A stretch of DNA of 64,000 nt from Sphingobium faniae (GCA_900100475.1 FMTU01000005.1:310001-374000); one strand, 5' to 3'; counted from the first letter of the stretch, positions 31,771 to 41,117 are shown. The notes: generated by a model not told the origin, from the letters alone. A program made the numbers and translations.

Positions 31771-32796
31771 GTGGCGAGTTCAGCACGCCTGAGCATCGGA
31801 TGGCCGGCGGCCGAAAAAACGGGCTGGATGCCTGGCGACGTCGATATGGCGGCGATCACGCACCACGTGACCGATGCGGAGCGGGAGGTGCTCCTCGAAC
31901 TGGTGGACCGCTGGAACAATTCGGGCTGCGCCGTGACCGAAATGACGCGGGCGGATTTTTCCGACGCCCGCATTGACGGACTGCTGGATTCGCTGCTGAA
32001 CACGCTGAAAACGGGGCCTGGTCTCCTGTTCCTTTCCGGCCTGCCTTATGATGAGGCCGCATATGATGTGCGGACGCTTTACTGGGGTATCGGGACGCAT
32101 TTCGGACGTGCTGTTTCGCAAAATGGGCAGGGCGAGATGATCGGCGAGGTGAAGGTGCGGCCCGATGTCGTCGCGCGGCGCGCCTACGGCCATTCGGGCA
32201 AGCTGATCCTGCATACCGATCGTATTGATATGCTGTCGCTTTTCTGCGTGAGCAAGCCGCGTTCAGGCGGCGCCAACATCTTCGTCAGCGGCCTCGCCAT
32301 ATGGGATGCGGTTGCCCGCGAACGTCCCGATCTGTTGCCCATGCTGGAGCGCGGCTTTCATCAGAATCGGCTGACTGAAAATGCTCTGTCCGGCGAGGAA
32401 AGCACACCCTATCGGGTTCCCGTCTTCGGCCGGGAAAAGGGCCTGCGCAGTGTGCTGTTCAGCGGTAATGCCGCGATTGATCACCAGCGGTTGTTCTTTG
32501 CCGACCGCCTGACCGCGCAGGAGGAAGAGGCGCTGATCTTTCTGACCGAAGTGCGCGATCGTCCCGAGTTCCAGTTGTGCAACACGCTCAGTCTGGGAGA
32601 CGCAGTGTTCATCAACAATCACGAAATATTGCATAGTCGCGAGGCGTTCGAGGACGGTGAGGAGCCGCAGGAAAAACGCAAGCTATTGCGTCTCTGGCTC
32701 CAGGGCGAGCCGGTGCGCCCCAAGCCTGAGACGATGACGGTGATGCATAACCCGTCCGGTCTCCAGGGCATCGACCCGCGTCCGGTCGCGGCCTGA
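31771..32796 (+). CDS. TauD/TfdA-family Fe(II)/2-oxoglutarate dioxygenase-like protein
   Basis: 341 residues from a GTG start with GGAGAGG before it. The iron-binding HxD is in LILHTDRIDML (His148, Asp150), and the distal His in FINNHEILHSREAFE near residue 285, followed by an Arg-containing RKLLRLWLQ segment that would bind 2-oxoglutarate. These enzymes hydroxylate unactivated carbons. At the left edge of the catabolic region, it is convergent with the aldehyde dehydrogenase operon, so it may act in the same pathway, but no shared regulation is visible. Confidence 0.85.
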   Translation: MASSARLSIGWPAAEKTGWMPGDVDMAAITHHVTDAEREVLLELVDRWNNSGCAVTEMTRADFSDARIDGLLDSLLNTLKTGPGLLFLSGLPYDEAAYDVRTLYWGIGTHFGRAVSQNGQGEMIGEVKVRPDVVARRAYGHSGKLILHTDRIDMLSLFCVSKPRSGGANIFVSGLAIWDAVARERPDLLPMLERGFHQNRLTENALSGEESTPYRVPVFGREKGLRSVLFSGNAAIDHQRLFFADRLTAQEEEALIFLTEVRDRPEFQLCNTLSLGDAVFINNHEILHSREAFEDGEEPQEKRKLLRLWLQGEPVRPKPETMTVMHNPSGLQGIDPRPVAA

Positions 32797-32838
32797 CCCG
32801 CTCATAACCTGCGCGGATTCGCAGAATATCAAGCTATC

Positions 32839-32869
32839 GGCGGGCAGGGCGTTCCCGCGCCCGCCCGCC
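32839..32869. terminator. hairpin between convergent genes
   Basis: GGCGGGC (32839-32845) pairs with GCCCGCC (32863-32869) in the 84-base gap between the dioxygenase and aldehyde dehydrogenase genes. It could terminate both, though no T-run is present. Confidence 0.4.
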
Positions 32870-32880
32870 TGAAATTCCGC

Positions 32881-34320
32881 TTACACGTTCATGCACAGAT
32901 ATTTCAGTTCCATATACTCGTCGAGGCCATGACGGCTGCCTTCGCGGCCCAGCCCCGATTGCTTGATGCCGCCGAACGGCGCGACTTCGGTGGAAATGAG
33001 GCCGGTGTTGATGCCGATCATGCCCGTTTCCAGCGCTTCGGCCACGCGCCAGGTCCGGGACAGGTCGCGGGTGTAGAAATAGCCCGCGAGGCCGAATTCG
33101 CTATCATTCGCCATCGTCAGCACTTCCTCTTCGGTTTCGAACCGGATCACGGCGGCCAGCGGACCAAAGGTCTCCTCGCTGTTGATGAGCATGTCGGCTC
33201 GGGCATCGGCGATCACCGTCGGTTCGAAGAACGTGCCGCCCAGCGTGGAGGGCTTGCCGCCCGTCAGCAGGCGGCCGCCCTTGGCCAGCGCATCATCGAC
33301 ATGGCTCTGCACCTTCGATACCGCATTTTCGTCGATCAGCGGCCCCAGATCCGTTTCCTCTTCAAGCCCCGATCCCAGTTGCATGGCGCACACCCGCTCG
33401 GTCAACCGTTCGACGAAACGATCATGGATGCCCGCCTGCACATAGAGCCGATTGGTGCAGACGCAGGTCTGGCCGCTGTTGCGGAACTTGGAGATGATGG
33501 CGCCTTCGACGGCGGCGTCGACATCGGCGTCGTCGAAAACGATGAAGGGCGCGTTGCCGCCCAGTTCCAGACTGAGCTTCTTGATGCTTTCGGCCGACTG
33601 CCGCATCAACGTGCGGCCGACTTCGGTCGATCCGGTGAAGCTGATCTTCCGCACGTCGGGATTGGCGGTCATTTCACCCCCGATGGCTCGCGCACTGCCG
33701 GTCACGACGTTGAAGAGCCCGGCCGGAAGCCCCGCTTCCTCCGCCAGCACGGCCAGCGCCAGCGCCGACAGCGGCGTCTGCGTCGCGGGCTTCAACACCA
33801 CGCCGCAACCAGCCGCCAGCGCCGGTCCGATCTTGCGCGTGATCATGGCGCTGGGAAAGTTCCACGGCGTTACCGCGCCGACCACTCCGATTGGCTGCTT
33901 CAGCACGACGATGCGTTTATCAGCGGCATGGCTGGGGATGACTTCGCCAGAGGCGCGCTTCCCTTCCTCGGCGAACCATTCGATGAAGGAGGCGGCATAG
34001 GCGATTTCGCCCCTGGCCTCGCGCAGCGCCTTGCCCTGCTCGCGCGTCAGCAACTCCGCCAATGCCTGCTGCTCTTCCAGCATCAGGTCATGGAAGCGGC
34101 GAAGGATATGCGCCCGTTCGCCCGCCGGACGCGCGGCCCAGGGTTTCATGGCCCGCTTGGCTGCGTCGATGGCGCGCCGCGTCTCTTCCGCGCCCATGTC
34201 GGGCACAGTCGCGATGATTTCTCCTGTCGCCGGATTGGTAACGGCGATGGTGCCGCCCTGATCGGCGGGATGCCAGTTCCCGTCGATATAACAGGCCTGC
34301 TTCAAAAGTTGTCGAGACAT
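32881..34320 (-). CDS. gabD: NAD(P)-dependent succinate-semialdehyde-type aldehyde dehydrogenase
   Basis: 479 residues from the ATG at 34320 (AAGGAA before it). The fold signature GVVGAVTPWNFPSAMITRK is near 145-163, the Glu general base in LELGGNAPF (Glu252) and the catalytic Cys in NSGQTCVCTNR (Cys286, followed by Cys288 as in GabD enzymes). FGGIKQSGLGREGS near the end is typical of the GabD branch. It oxidises a semialdehyde to the acid. It is the last gene of the leftward operon, 196 bases after the toroid gene, so the true substrate may be another pathway aldehyde. Confidence 0.88.
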   Translation of the reverse strand: MSRQLLKQACYIDGNWHPADQGGTIAVTNPATGEIIATVPDMGAEETRRAIDAAKRAMKPWAARPAGERAHILRRFHDLMLEEQQALAELLTREQGKALREARGEIAYAASFIEWFAEEGKRASGEVIPSHAADKRIVVLKQPIGVVGAVTPWNFPSAMITRKIGPALAAGCGVVLKPATQTPLSALALAVLAEEAGLPAGLFNVVTGSARAIGGEMTANPDVRKISFTGSTEVGRTLMRQSAESIKKLSLELGGNAPFIVFDDADVDAAVEGAIISKFRNSGQTCVCTNRLYVQAGIHDRFVERLTERVCAMQLGSGLEEETDLGPLIDENAVSKVQSHVDDALAKGGRLLTGGKPSTLGGTFFEPTVIADARADMLINSEETFGPLAAVIRFETEEEVLTMANDSEFGLAGYFYTRDLSRTWRVAEALETGMIGINTGLISTEVAPFGGIKQSGLGREGSRHGLDEYMELKYLCMNV

Positions 34321-34516
34321 GATGACCATTTCCTTCAGATTCTGTTTATGTCCGACGATGCGAGCGCCATTACCGGCGCGCTGTTGTCCGTCAGCGGCCG
34401 GCTGTAACGAGCCACGCTATGGAATCGCCCGCCGATGGAGTGGGCGATCCTTCCGGGCCGCCCTACAGCTATACGCTGACAGGGCGGTCGAGGGCAAAGG
34501 TCGCCTCCCTTGTCCA

Positions 34517-35548
34517 CTATTGCCCCCGCGCCGTGCCCAGAGCCGCGAGGATGGCATTGACTTCCATCACATGTTCGGCGGTCTTGATGAGTCGGTCGAC
34601 ATCGCTGGGTTCGGGCGAAACGAACAGGGATGGCGCCCATGCACCGTCCGCCTGCTGATGCTCGATGAACCAGTCGCCCATGCGCGCGACATGGCGCAGC
34701 CAGTCGCCGGCGGGATCGGCCACCAACATGGCGGCCGCGCCCCAGCCGAACTTGCAGATCTGCACCGACCCCGGATCGTTGAACTGCTCGTCGCACCCCT
34801 CGATGTTGAAGCGCAGCAATCGGCTGGCGATGGCGAGCGGTTCCTGAATGGCTTTCCTTTGCGCATAGCCAGCCAGGAACACCGCCGCCATGCCTGGAGT
34901 ATAGAAAGTCTGGCGAGGCCGTGAGAAATCGGTGATCGCAAGCCACTCTAACTGCTGCGGCGGCTCGATCATCAGCGTTTCGCCCTGGCGGAAGGTATAA
35001 AAGCGCGTTCCCGCGTCAGCGGGTTGCGCCGCGACGAGATCGCTGATCCAGCGCCAGGCGAGGTCGGCGATATCATCCTGTCCGCTGATGAGCGCAGCCA
35101 GCCCGGCCTGTGCGGTGGACAGCAGGTCATGGATATCGGTGGCCCGGTTTTCGACCGGCGCAATCGGGAAGCCGCCGGTCATGGGGTCCTGCATCCGCCG
35201 AAGCGCGTCCATGGCCTTGAGCGCGGTGCCGAAGCGTTCGGTGAGCCACGCGCCGATTGCCAAATGAGCCAGCGGATAAGCGCCGAACCGACCAGTGCCA
35301 AAGGCTGGTCCAGGCGCAAAACCACCGTCCGGCGACAGTTGACCGCGCTCGGCCCAGGCGACCATGCGGGTTGCGGCGTCACTTTCTCCGCAGACTGCCA
35401 GCGCCCATGGCGCGCGCGCCCAGCCGTTGCGTTCATCCGCGCCGACCGGCTTTCCGTCCGGGTCCATATGGGCGAGCAGCCAGCGCACACCGCGATCACG
35501 CGATGCGCGAACGCGCGCGATGGCGGCATCCAGCTCTGCCGGACTCAT
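34517..35548 (-). CDS. alpha/alpha-toroid (terpene cyclase/prenyltransferase-fold) protein
   Basis: 343 residues. Repeated helical hairpins with QxxDGxW-like turns occur: GVRWLLAHMDPDGKPVG, GQLSPDGGFAPG, MQDPMTGGFPIAP, and WFIEHQQADGAWAPSLF near the C-terminus. This is the toroid pattern of squalene/oxidosqualene cyclases and prenyltransferases. The length is half that of a squalene cyclase and I see no DxDD acid motif, so catalysis as a cyclase is doubtful. The start overlaps the P450 stop (ATGA), so the two are translated together. It may bind or modify a terpenoid-like substrate. Confidence 0.7.
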   Translation of the reverse strand: MSPAELDAAIARVRASRDRGVRWLLAHMDPDGKPVGADERNGWARAPWALAVCGESDAATRMVAWAERGQLSPDGGFAPGPAFGTGRFGAYPLAHLAIGAWLTERFGTALKAMDALRRMQDPMTGGFPIAPVENRATDIHDLLSTAQAGLAALISGQDDIADLAWRWISDLVAAQPADAGTRFYTFRQGETLMIEPPQQLEWLAITDFSRPRQTFYTPGMAAVFLAGYAQRKAIQEPLAIASRLLRFNIEGCDEQFNDPGSVQICKFGWGAAAMLVADPAGDWLRHVARMGDWFIEHQQADGAWAPSLFVSPEPSDVDRLIKTAEHVMEVNAILAALGTARGQ

Positions 35549-36762
35549 GGCAGCGTCCCCGGCGTGAAGGTGACGGGCATATTGACGACGCCCGCATTGT
35601 TCGCAAAGGACGGATAATAGTCCAGCCGCTCATGATCAATGCGGAAATCCGGCATCCGGTGCAGCAGGGCGCGCAGCATGTGGCGGATCTCCAGCCGGGC
35701 CAGCGGCGCGCCGAGGCAACGGTGATGGCCGGTGCTGAAGCTCAGATGATCGGCCGCGTTCGGCCGGTCGAGCCGCACCTCGGACGGGTTCTCGAACACC
35801 TTCGGGTCGCGGTTGCCCGCCGCCCAGGATAGCATGATCCGTTCGCCCCGGCGCAGTGTCTGGCCGTGCATCTCGAAATCGCGCCCGATCGTGCGAGCGG
35901 TGCCGTGATTGGGCGGATAGACCCGCAATATCTCGTTGACCAACCGGTCGATCAGCGCATCTTCGACCAGCAATCGTGCATGCCATTGGGGATTCCGCTC
36001 CAGCCACAACACGGCCGAGAGCGTAGTCGACATGACGGTGCCGAAGCCGCCGAAGATCGCCGCCGACACCATCCCGACCTGGATGTCGAGGTCCAGTCGC
36101 TCCCCGCCCACCGCCTTTGTTGCGAGCGCGCTTAATATGTCGTCGCGGGGGTTCTCCGCGCGGTCGACCAGCAGTTCGCGCAGCAGCGACTGGACGAACT
36201 TGATTTCCTCCAGCGGGTAATCGGGGTGGGTCGAGGGCAGCAGCGTCGCCTGATGCGCCGAGAGCATGAAGGTCTTCCAGTGCGCCGGGTCGATGCCGAC
36301 CAGCGAGATGGTGTTTTGCGCCGCGACCCGCATGGCGAAGTCGGTCGCCAGATCGCATTCGCCCTTGCCGATGAACTCGGCCATCGCCTCGTCGATATGC
36401 TTTTCGACGATCGGCAGCATGTTGCGCATCGACTTGGGCGTGAAATAGGGCGCTTCGACATGGCGGCGGCCCGTATGCACCGGCGGATCGCTTTCCGACA
36501 GGGAAAGATTATAGGGAAGTTCGGGGATCAATATGCCCTTGGCCCAGGGCTTGTCCGGATCGCCATGCGCGGAGGAAAAACGGTCGGAATCGTTGGCGGC
36601 CGCGACCAAATCGGCATGGCTGCTGAGAACCCAATAGCCGCCATGCGCTTCTGTCCAGGCGAGTGGAATATTGCGCGCCCGGTCGTCGGCCAGCGCCGCC
36701 CAGTTCTTCTTATAATCCTGACTGTGGTGATCGAAGGAGATCATGACCTTCTGCTCGCTCAT
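35545..36762 (-). CDS. cytochrome P450 with an atypical I-helix
   Basis: 405 residues from the ATG at 36762, chosen because GGAG lies six bases before it. Heme-ligand motif SFSTGHHRCLGAPLARLE (Cys349), ExxR pair Glu277/Arg280 in NEILRVYPP. The oxygen-activation segment reads FGGFGTVMST (238-246): Thr242 is present but the acidic residue before it is replaced by Gly241. Soluble bacterial type needing a ferredoxin; none is encoded nearby. It is coupled to the toroid gene by overlap and preceded by an EthD-type gene in the leftward operon. Confidence 0.93.
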   Translation of the reverse strand: MSEQKVMISFDHHSQDYKKNWAALADDRARNIPLAWTEAHGGYWVLSSHADLVAAANDSDRFSSAHGDPDKPWAKGILIPELPYNLSLSESDPPVHTGRRHVEAPYFTPKSMRNMLPIVEKHIDEAMAEFIGKGECDLATDFAMRVAAQNTISLVGIDPAHWKTFMLSAHQATLLPSTHPDYPLEEIKFVQSLLRELLVDRAENPRDDILSALATKAVGGERLDLDIQVGMVSAAIFGGFGTVMSTTLSAVLWLERNPQWHARLLVEDALIDRLVNEILRVYPPNHGTARTIGRDFEMHGQTLRRGERIMLSWAAGNRDPKVFENPSEVRLDRPNAADHLSFSTGHHRCLGAPLARLEIRHMLRALLHRMPDFRIDHERLDYYPSFANNAGVVNMPVTFTPGTLP

Positions 36763-36777
36763 CGCCGGCTCCATTCC

Positions 36778-37113
36778 TTATCTGTCTGTTTCGCATTCGG
36801 TGGCGATAAATGCCCTCATGGCCGATCGGTCCATGAACCTGTCTTCGTCCTCATGCAGTTCCCGGCTCGCGTCGCTGCGCATCCAGGCCATCGTTTCCTT
36901 GAGGCCCGCCTCATCCTCATACCACATCTCCGTCACGCAATCGCAGGGCGGCTCGGGCTGGTTGGGGAGGGGGGCAAGATAGTTGCGCACATATTTGATG
37001 ATCTGCGGCATATTGGCGCTGGCGAGCGGGGCGTGCACATTTTCATAATGCTCGCGAAACGCTTCATGGCTGAGGTCGGGACGCCGCTTGACGAACATGA
37101 CGAGTTTCAACAT
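36778..37113 (-). CDS. EthD-domain protein
   Basis: 111 residues from the ATG at 37113. MLKLVMFVKRRPDLSHEAFREHYENVHAPLA is the classic EthD/dimeric alpha-beta barrel start. The rest (YLAPLPNQPEPPCDCVTEMWYED) continues the fold. EthD proteins accompany P450 systems (as in ethyl tert-butyl ether degradation) with an unclear role. Gaps to the neighbours are 10 and 15 bases, so it is in the same operon. Confidence 0.88.
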   Translation of the reverse strand: MLKLVMFVKRRPDLSHEAFREHYENVHAPLASANMPQIIKYVRNYLAPLPNQPEPPCDCVTEMWYEDEAGLKETMAWMRSDASRELHEDEDRFMDRSAMRAFIATECETDR

Positions 37114-37123
37114 GCGGGCCTCC

Positions 37124-38386
37124 TCAGCGGCTCTTCGCGGCGATTTCGTCGAGAATGGGGATGATCGCCTCGCAAAAGCCGACCGGGTCGTCCGCCGGGG
37201 CGAAATGGCCAAGACCGGGCAGCTCCCTGTATACGACGCCCGGAACATGGTCGGCCACCGCCTGTCCGCCATTTTGCGGGAAGAGGGTGCTCGCATCATA
37301 TTCGCCGGCAAGGACATAGACGGGCTTCTTCGTGGCGTCGATCAGATGACCGTCTTCGCGCAGATCGTGCAATTCCATGAAATATTCATTGTCGCCCGCA
37401 TAGACGCCGGGGAAATTGGAACGGTAGACCCAATAGACTTCCTGCGCCGAATCCTCGGGCGCGAAGGGCGCGGTCGCCGCCAGGATGCGGGACGCGAAAT
37501 AGTCGGTCGATGTCAGCGGATGGCGATGAATGTCGTTATTATAGCCGCCGCGCGAGCGAATCTCATACCAGCCATTGACCGACACGAAGGCGCGGAAGCG
37601 GTCGGCATGATGCGCGGCGAGGTCGAGCGCGAGTTGCCCGCCGACCGATGTGCCCAGGAAAATGGGCCGGTCGAGGCGCAGGGCATCGCAGATCGCGACC
37701 GACCACTGCATCAGATCCTGCTTGCCGGGCCGATAGGCTTCCTCCCACCAACGTTCGCCGATGGGGGGCAGCGACTTGCCGTGCCAGGGCAGATCCCAAC
37801 TGATCATGCGGAAACGGCGCTGCAATTCCGGATTGGCGAGCAGATGGCGATATTGCCGACCGTCGGCGCCGGCGGTGTGTTGCAGCACGAGGGGAATGGA
37901 GCCGGTGCCCGCTTCCTCATAATAAACGCGGGCTTCCTGATGGCCGCATTGGACATAGGCATAGCGGCCGATGGTGCAATCGGTCGCGCGATAGGGTTCT
38001 GGGTCGACGGCGCGGCGCGGCTGCGGCCCGGCCAGGGTTTCGCGCATCACGATGAACAGCCTTTGCAGTGCGCCCTGATAAGGCGCGATCAGTTCGTGAA
38101 ACGGTCCTTCCGTCACCGCACCGTGCATCCCGCCCACGCTCAGTGTCTCGAACCCGCGTGCCGGCTCGCGGACGAGAGCGGATTCCCAGAAAGCACGAGG
38201 GGCCTTGACGATGATCGCCGCATCGCCTGCGGCATCGCCAATCGCAACGGGCTGCCCCGTCTCGATCCGCAGATCGAAGGCTTCGCCATCCAGGTCGAAG
38301 CGGATCGTGGCGGTCAACTCGCGCAGTTTGAACAGCAATTCCCGGTCACCCTGAAACGCAGTCAGCACGGCCTTGCGATCAATCAT
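37124..38386 (-). CDS. alpha/beta hydrolase with an N-terminal SCP2-like domain
   Basis: 420 residues from the ATG at 38386. The first ~135 residues (LRELTATIRFDLDGEAFDLRIE, AAIIVKAPRAFWESAL) resemble a sterol-carrier/lipid-binding domain. The rest is an alpha/beta hydrolase with canonical nucleophile Ser in FLGTSVGGQLALD, acid in VYVLAGEYDAST and His in LPGLGHFAPADDP. Such fused proteins suggest a bulky hydrophobic substrate. The ATG at 38398 is an alternative start, but AGAGG directly abuts it. Confidence 0.82.
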   Translation of the reverse strand: MIDRKAVLTAFQGDRELLFKLRELTATIRFDLDGEAFDLRIETGQPVAIGDAAGDAAIIVKAPRAFWESALVREPARGFETLSVGGMHGAVTEGPFHELIAPYQGALQRLFIVMRETLAGPQPRRAVDPEPYRATDCTIGRYAYVQCGHQEARVYYEEAGTGSIPLVLQHTAGADGRQYRHLLANPELQRRFRMISWDLPWHGKSLPPIGERWWEEAYRPGKQDLMQWSVAICDALRLDRPIFLGTSVGGQLALDLAAHHADRFRAFVSVNGWYEIRSRGGYNNDIHRHPLTSTDYFASRILAATAPFAPEDSAQEVYWVYRSNFPGVYAGDNEYFMELHDLREDGHLIDATKKPVYVLAGEYDASTLFPQNGGQAVADHVPGVVYRELPGLGHFAPADDPVGFCEAIIPILDEIAAKSR

Positions 38387-38429
38387 CGAAATTTCCATCC
38401 TCTTGTTCTTCCGTCCGCTGTGATCTGGC

Positions 38430-39416
38430 TCAACTGAAGCCGAGCACTGGATGCGGCTGATAGGGTTCTTCCAGCCGGGCGACTTCGTCTGCGCTCAGTT
38501 CGAGCGACAGCGCCGCGATAGCCTCGTCCAACTGGTAGAGCTTGGTCGCGCCGATGATCGGAGCGGTGATGCCGGGGCGTGAGGCGATCCACGCCAGCGC
38601 GACCTGCATCGGCGGCACGCCGCGCGCGGCCGCCACTTCGGCGAGCCGTTCCTGCACCACGAAATCATCGTCACGGAAGTAAAGATCCCGCGCCCATTTA
38701 TCGCCCTTCGCCCGCGCCGTATCTCCGCCGCCGTCCCGGCTGCGATTGCCAGCCAGAAAGCCGCGCGCCAGCGGCGACCACGGGATCACGCCCACGCCCG
38801 CATCGCGACAGAGCGGCAGCATCTCGCGCTCTTCCTCGCGATAAACCAGATTATATTGCGGTTGCATCGACGTGAACCTGGCCCAGCCGTTGCGCTCCTG
38901 AATTGCAAGCGCTTTGGCGAACTGCCAGGCGAACATGGACGAGGCGCCAATGTAGCGGACCTTGCCCGCACGCACGATGTCGTCAAGCGCCTGCGCGGTT
39001 TCCTCGAACGGCGTCTCATAATCCCAGCGATGGATCTGATAGAGGTCGATATAGTCGGTGCCGAGCCGCTTCAGGCTGGCGTCGACGGCCGCCATGATAT
39101 GTTTGCGCGACGCCCCCCGGTCATTGGGGCCGCGGCCGGTCGGGCCGAAGAATTTGGTCGCGATGACAAGGTCGTCTCGTGGGGCCAGATCGCGGATGAC
39201 GCGGCCGACGACCTGCTCACTTGCGCCTTCGCCATAGGCATTGGCGGTGTCGAAGAAGTTGATCCCGGCATCGAGCGCGCGCTGGAAGAAGGGAAGGCTG
39301 TCCTCTTCGCTCAGCGTCCATTCACTATGCCATTTGCCCTTGCCGTAGCTCATGCAGCCAAGGCAGAGCTGCGAGACCTTGAGGCCGCTGGCGCCCAGAC
39401 GACGATATTGCATCAT
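38430..39416 (-). CDS. aldo/keto reductase
   Basis: 328 residues. The TIM-barrel family motifs are AGINFFDTANAYGEGASEQVVG with the catalytic Asp and Tyr (Asp56, Tyr61), the Lys in LVIATKFFGP, and the His in YIDLYQIHRWD. PIIGATKLYQLDEAIAAL binds the NADPH phosphate region. The enzyme interconverts carbonyls and alcohols. The start overlaps the SDR stop (ATGA), so the two redox enzymes are translated together. Confidence 0.92.
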   Translation of the reverse strand: MMQYRRLGASGLKVSQLCLGCMSYGKGKWHSEWTLSEEDSLPFFQRALDAGINFFDTANAYGEGASEQVVGRVIRDLAPRDDLVIATKFFGPTGRGPNDRGASRKHIMAAVDASLKRLGTDYIDLYQIHRWDYETPFEETAQALDDIVRAGKVRYIGASSMFAWQFAKALAIQERNGWARFTSMQPQYNLVYREEEREMLPLCRDAGVGVIPWSPLARGFLAGNRSRDGGGDTARAKGDKWARDLYFRDDDFVVQERLAEVAAARGVPPMQVALAWIASRPGITAPIIGATKLYQLDEAIAALSLELSADEVARLEEPYQPHPVLGFS

Positions 39417-40258
39417 TGTTTCTCCAGTTGGGCGAGACGGGTCTCGCAGGCGTCGAGCGCGGCATTGATCGCCTGCTCGCGCGGTGTTGTGATCTGACGA
39501 ATGCGCGGATCGGTGATGATCAGAAAATCGCCGCGTTCAACCCCTTCGATGGTCAGTTGCGCCGTGCGATCGGGGGGCATGCCGAATTGCGCCATCGCCT
39601 TTTCGGCATGGGCGGCATAGTCGGCCGGCATCGCGCTCGCGCCGCCATAGCGATCCTGCCGCGATCGGCGCGCGTCCCAGACACGGGTGGCGACCACGCC
39701 CGGACAGAAAATCGACACGCCAACGCCGGTATCGGCCAGATCGCGCCGCAGTGCGTCGGTCAGGCCCAGAACGGCATGCTTGGTGGCGGTATAGGCGCTG
39801 CTCGGCGCGGTCAGCGGCAAGCCCACCGAATTTTCCGAACCGGTGCAGATGAAGCGGGACGTCTGTCCCTTTTCCGCGGCGGCGATGAGCAGCGGCACGA
39901 AGGCCTGGATGCTGTTGAAGACGCCGCCGACATTGACGTCGAACAGCCACTGGAATTCGCGGGGATCGGTATCCATGATCTTGCCGCCTATGGCGACGCC
40001 CGCATTGGCGAAAGCCAGGTTGAGCGTGCCGAAATCGCGCAAGACATTGGCGGCCAGGCTATCGACCTGCGCGCGATCGCTCACATCGCAGGCATAGGCG
40101 CGCGCGTCATTGCCAATCGCATCGGCTGTCGCCTGAGCGGCTTGGGCAAAGAGATCGGCCACCGCGACCTTCGCTCCGCGCTGCGCCAGTTGTTCGCACA
40201 GCGCCTTGCCAATCCCGCTGCCGCCTCCGGTAACGACCGTCACCAAGCCTTCAAACAT
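39413..40258 (-). CDS. short-chain dehydrogenase/reductase
   Basis: 281 residues from the ATG at 40258 (GGAG six bases before). Cofactor site TVVTGGGSGIGKALCEQL, NAG motif in FANAGVAIGG, catalytic Ser in FICTGSENSVGLP and the YxxxK pair in SSAYTATKHAVLGLTDAL. SDR of the classical type oxidising or reducing an alcohol/ketone. It is the second gene of the leftward operon, 16 bases after the metallo-beta-lactamase gene. Confidence 0.92.
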   Translation of the reverse strand: MFEGLVTVVTGGGSGIGKALCEQLAQRGAKVAVADLFAQAAQATADAIGNDARAYACDVSDRAQVDSLAANVLRDFGTLNLAFANAGVAIGGKIMDTDPREFQWLFDVNVGGVFNSIQAFVPLLIAAAEKGQTSRFICTGSENSVGLPLTAPSSAYTATKHAVLGLTDALRRDLADTGVGVSIFCPGVVATRVWDARRSRQDRYGGASAMPADYAAHAEKAMAQFGMPPDRTAQLTIEGVERGDFLIITDPRIRQITTPREQAINAALDACETRLAQLEKQ

Positions 40259-40274
40259 GCGCTTCTCCATTATC

Positions 40275-41027
40275 TCAGCGGATGGGTTCGCCGCTCGTCG
40301 GCAGCGTTTTCCAGAAGGCCTCGTCATGGCCGTAAAAGATCCGTGTTCCCTTTTCACGCAGGGCCGCCAGACGGCGAAGCGTTTCCAGCGCCGCGTCCGC
40401 ATCGGCGTCGCTCGGCGAGGTGCGCAGATTGTCCAGCGATTGCTTGAGATAGCAGCAGTCCGCAGCCAGAACCACGTCACCGCCGGGCAGCTTCACCTTG
40501 ACGGACTGGTGGCCGACCGTGTGGCCATAGGTGGGAATGATCGTTACCGATCCGCCACCGAACAGATCATGCTCGCCGGTAATCTCCAGCACCGGATGGC
40601 CCAGGTCAAAATCGGCGCGGTCATAGAGTTTGCTGCCCGCTTGCGCTGCTGCGGCGGCCCGCTCCCGCGTCTGGACGATGATGGTGGCATTGGGGATGGA
40701 TGCGTTGCCGCCGCAATGATCGGCATGGAAATGCGAATTGATGATCCAGCGGATGCTGGCGGGATCGACGTCGATGGCGCGAAGCCGGGCAGCGATGTCG
40801 GCGCTTTCGTCAAATTCGAAGCCGGTTGCGTCGGGTCCCAGCCGTTCTTCTATCGGGCGCCGGAAGCGATAGCCGAGCCCGGTGTCGAACAGCGCGCGTC
40901 CCTGCGGATGCTCTATCAGATAGGCCGGTATCGGCGAACGCACGATTCGCTTGTCTTCACCCCCGAGGAAGAAGGTGAGGGGCGACTGGAACCAGCCGCA
41001 GGTGAAAGCGCGCAATGTAACGGGCAC
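40275..41027 (-). CDS. metallo-beta-lactamase-fold hydrolase (N-acyl homoserine lactonase-like)
   Basis: About 250 residues. I prefer the GTG at 41027, which has AGGAGA before it, to the ATG at 41063. The dizinc motif SHFHADHCGG, then IIPTYGHTVGHQSVKV and VVLAADCCYL give the metal ligands, and the final YGHDEAFW the last His. The family hydrolyses lactones or thioesters. AHL lactonases share this pattern, but in a catabolic operon a pathway lactone is as likely. It is the first gene of the eight-gene leftward operon. A promoter lies at 41089-41117. Confidence 0.87.
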   Translation of the reverse strand: MPVTLRAFTCGWFQSPLTFFLGGEDKRIVRSPIPAYLIEHPQGRALFDTGLGYRFRRPIEERLGPDATGFEFDESADIAARLRAIDVDPASIRWIINSHFHADHCGGNASIPNATIIVQTRERAAAAAQAGSKLYDRADFDLGHPVLEITGEHDLFGGGSVTIIPTYGHTVGHQSVKVKLPGGDVVLAADCCYLKQSLDNLRTSPSDADADAALETLRRLAALREKGTRIFYGHDEAFWKTLPTSGEPIR

Positions 41028-41088
41028 GGGGACCTTCTCCTGAGCGATCCGTCGGCCGGTCATCTATTTTGGCTGCGGCGGTCCTCAT

Positions 41089-41117
41089 TCAATAGTTGTA
41101 TGTTTTGATATCGTCAA
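41089..41117 (-). promoter_or_regulatory. promoter with embedded operator-like motif, leftward operon
   Basis: Read leftward: -35 TTGACG (41112-41117), 17-base spacer, -10 TATTGA (41089-41094). The motif AGTTGTATGTTT (plus strand, 41094-41105) lies in the spacer, where a bound repressor would block RNA polymerase. Confidence 0.55.
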
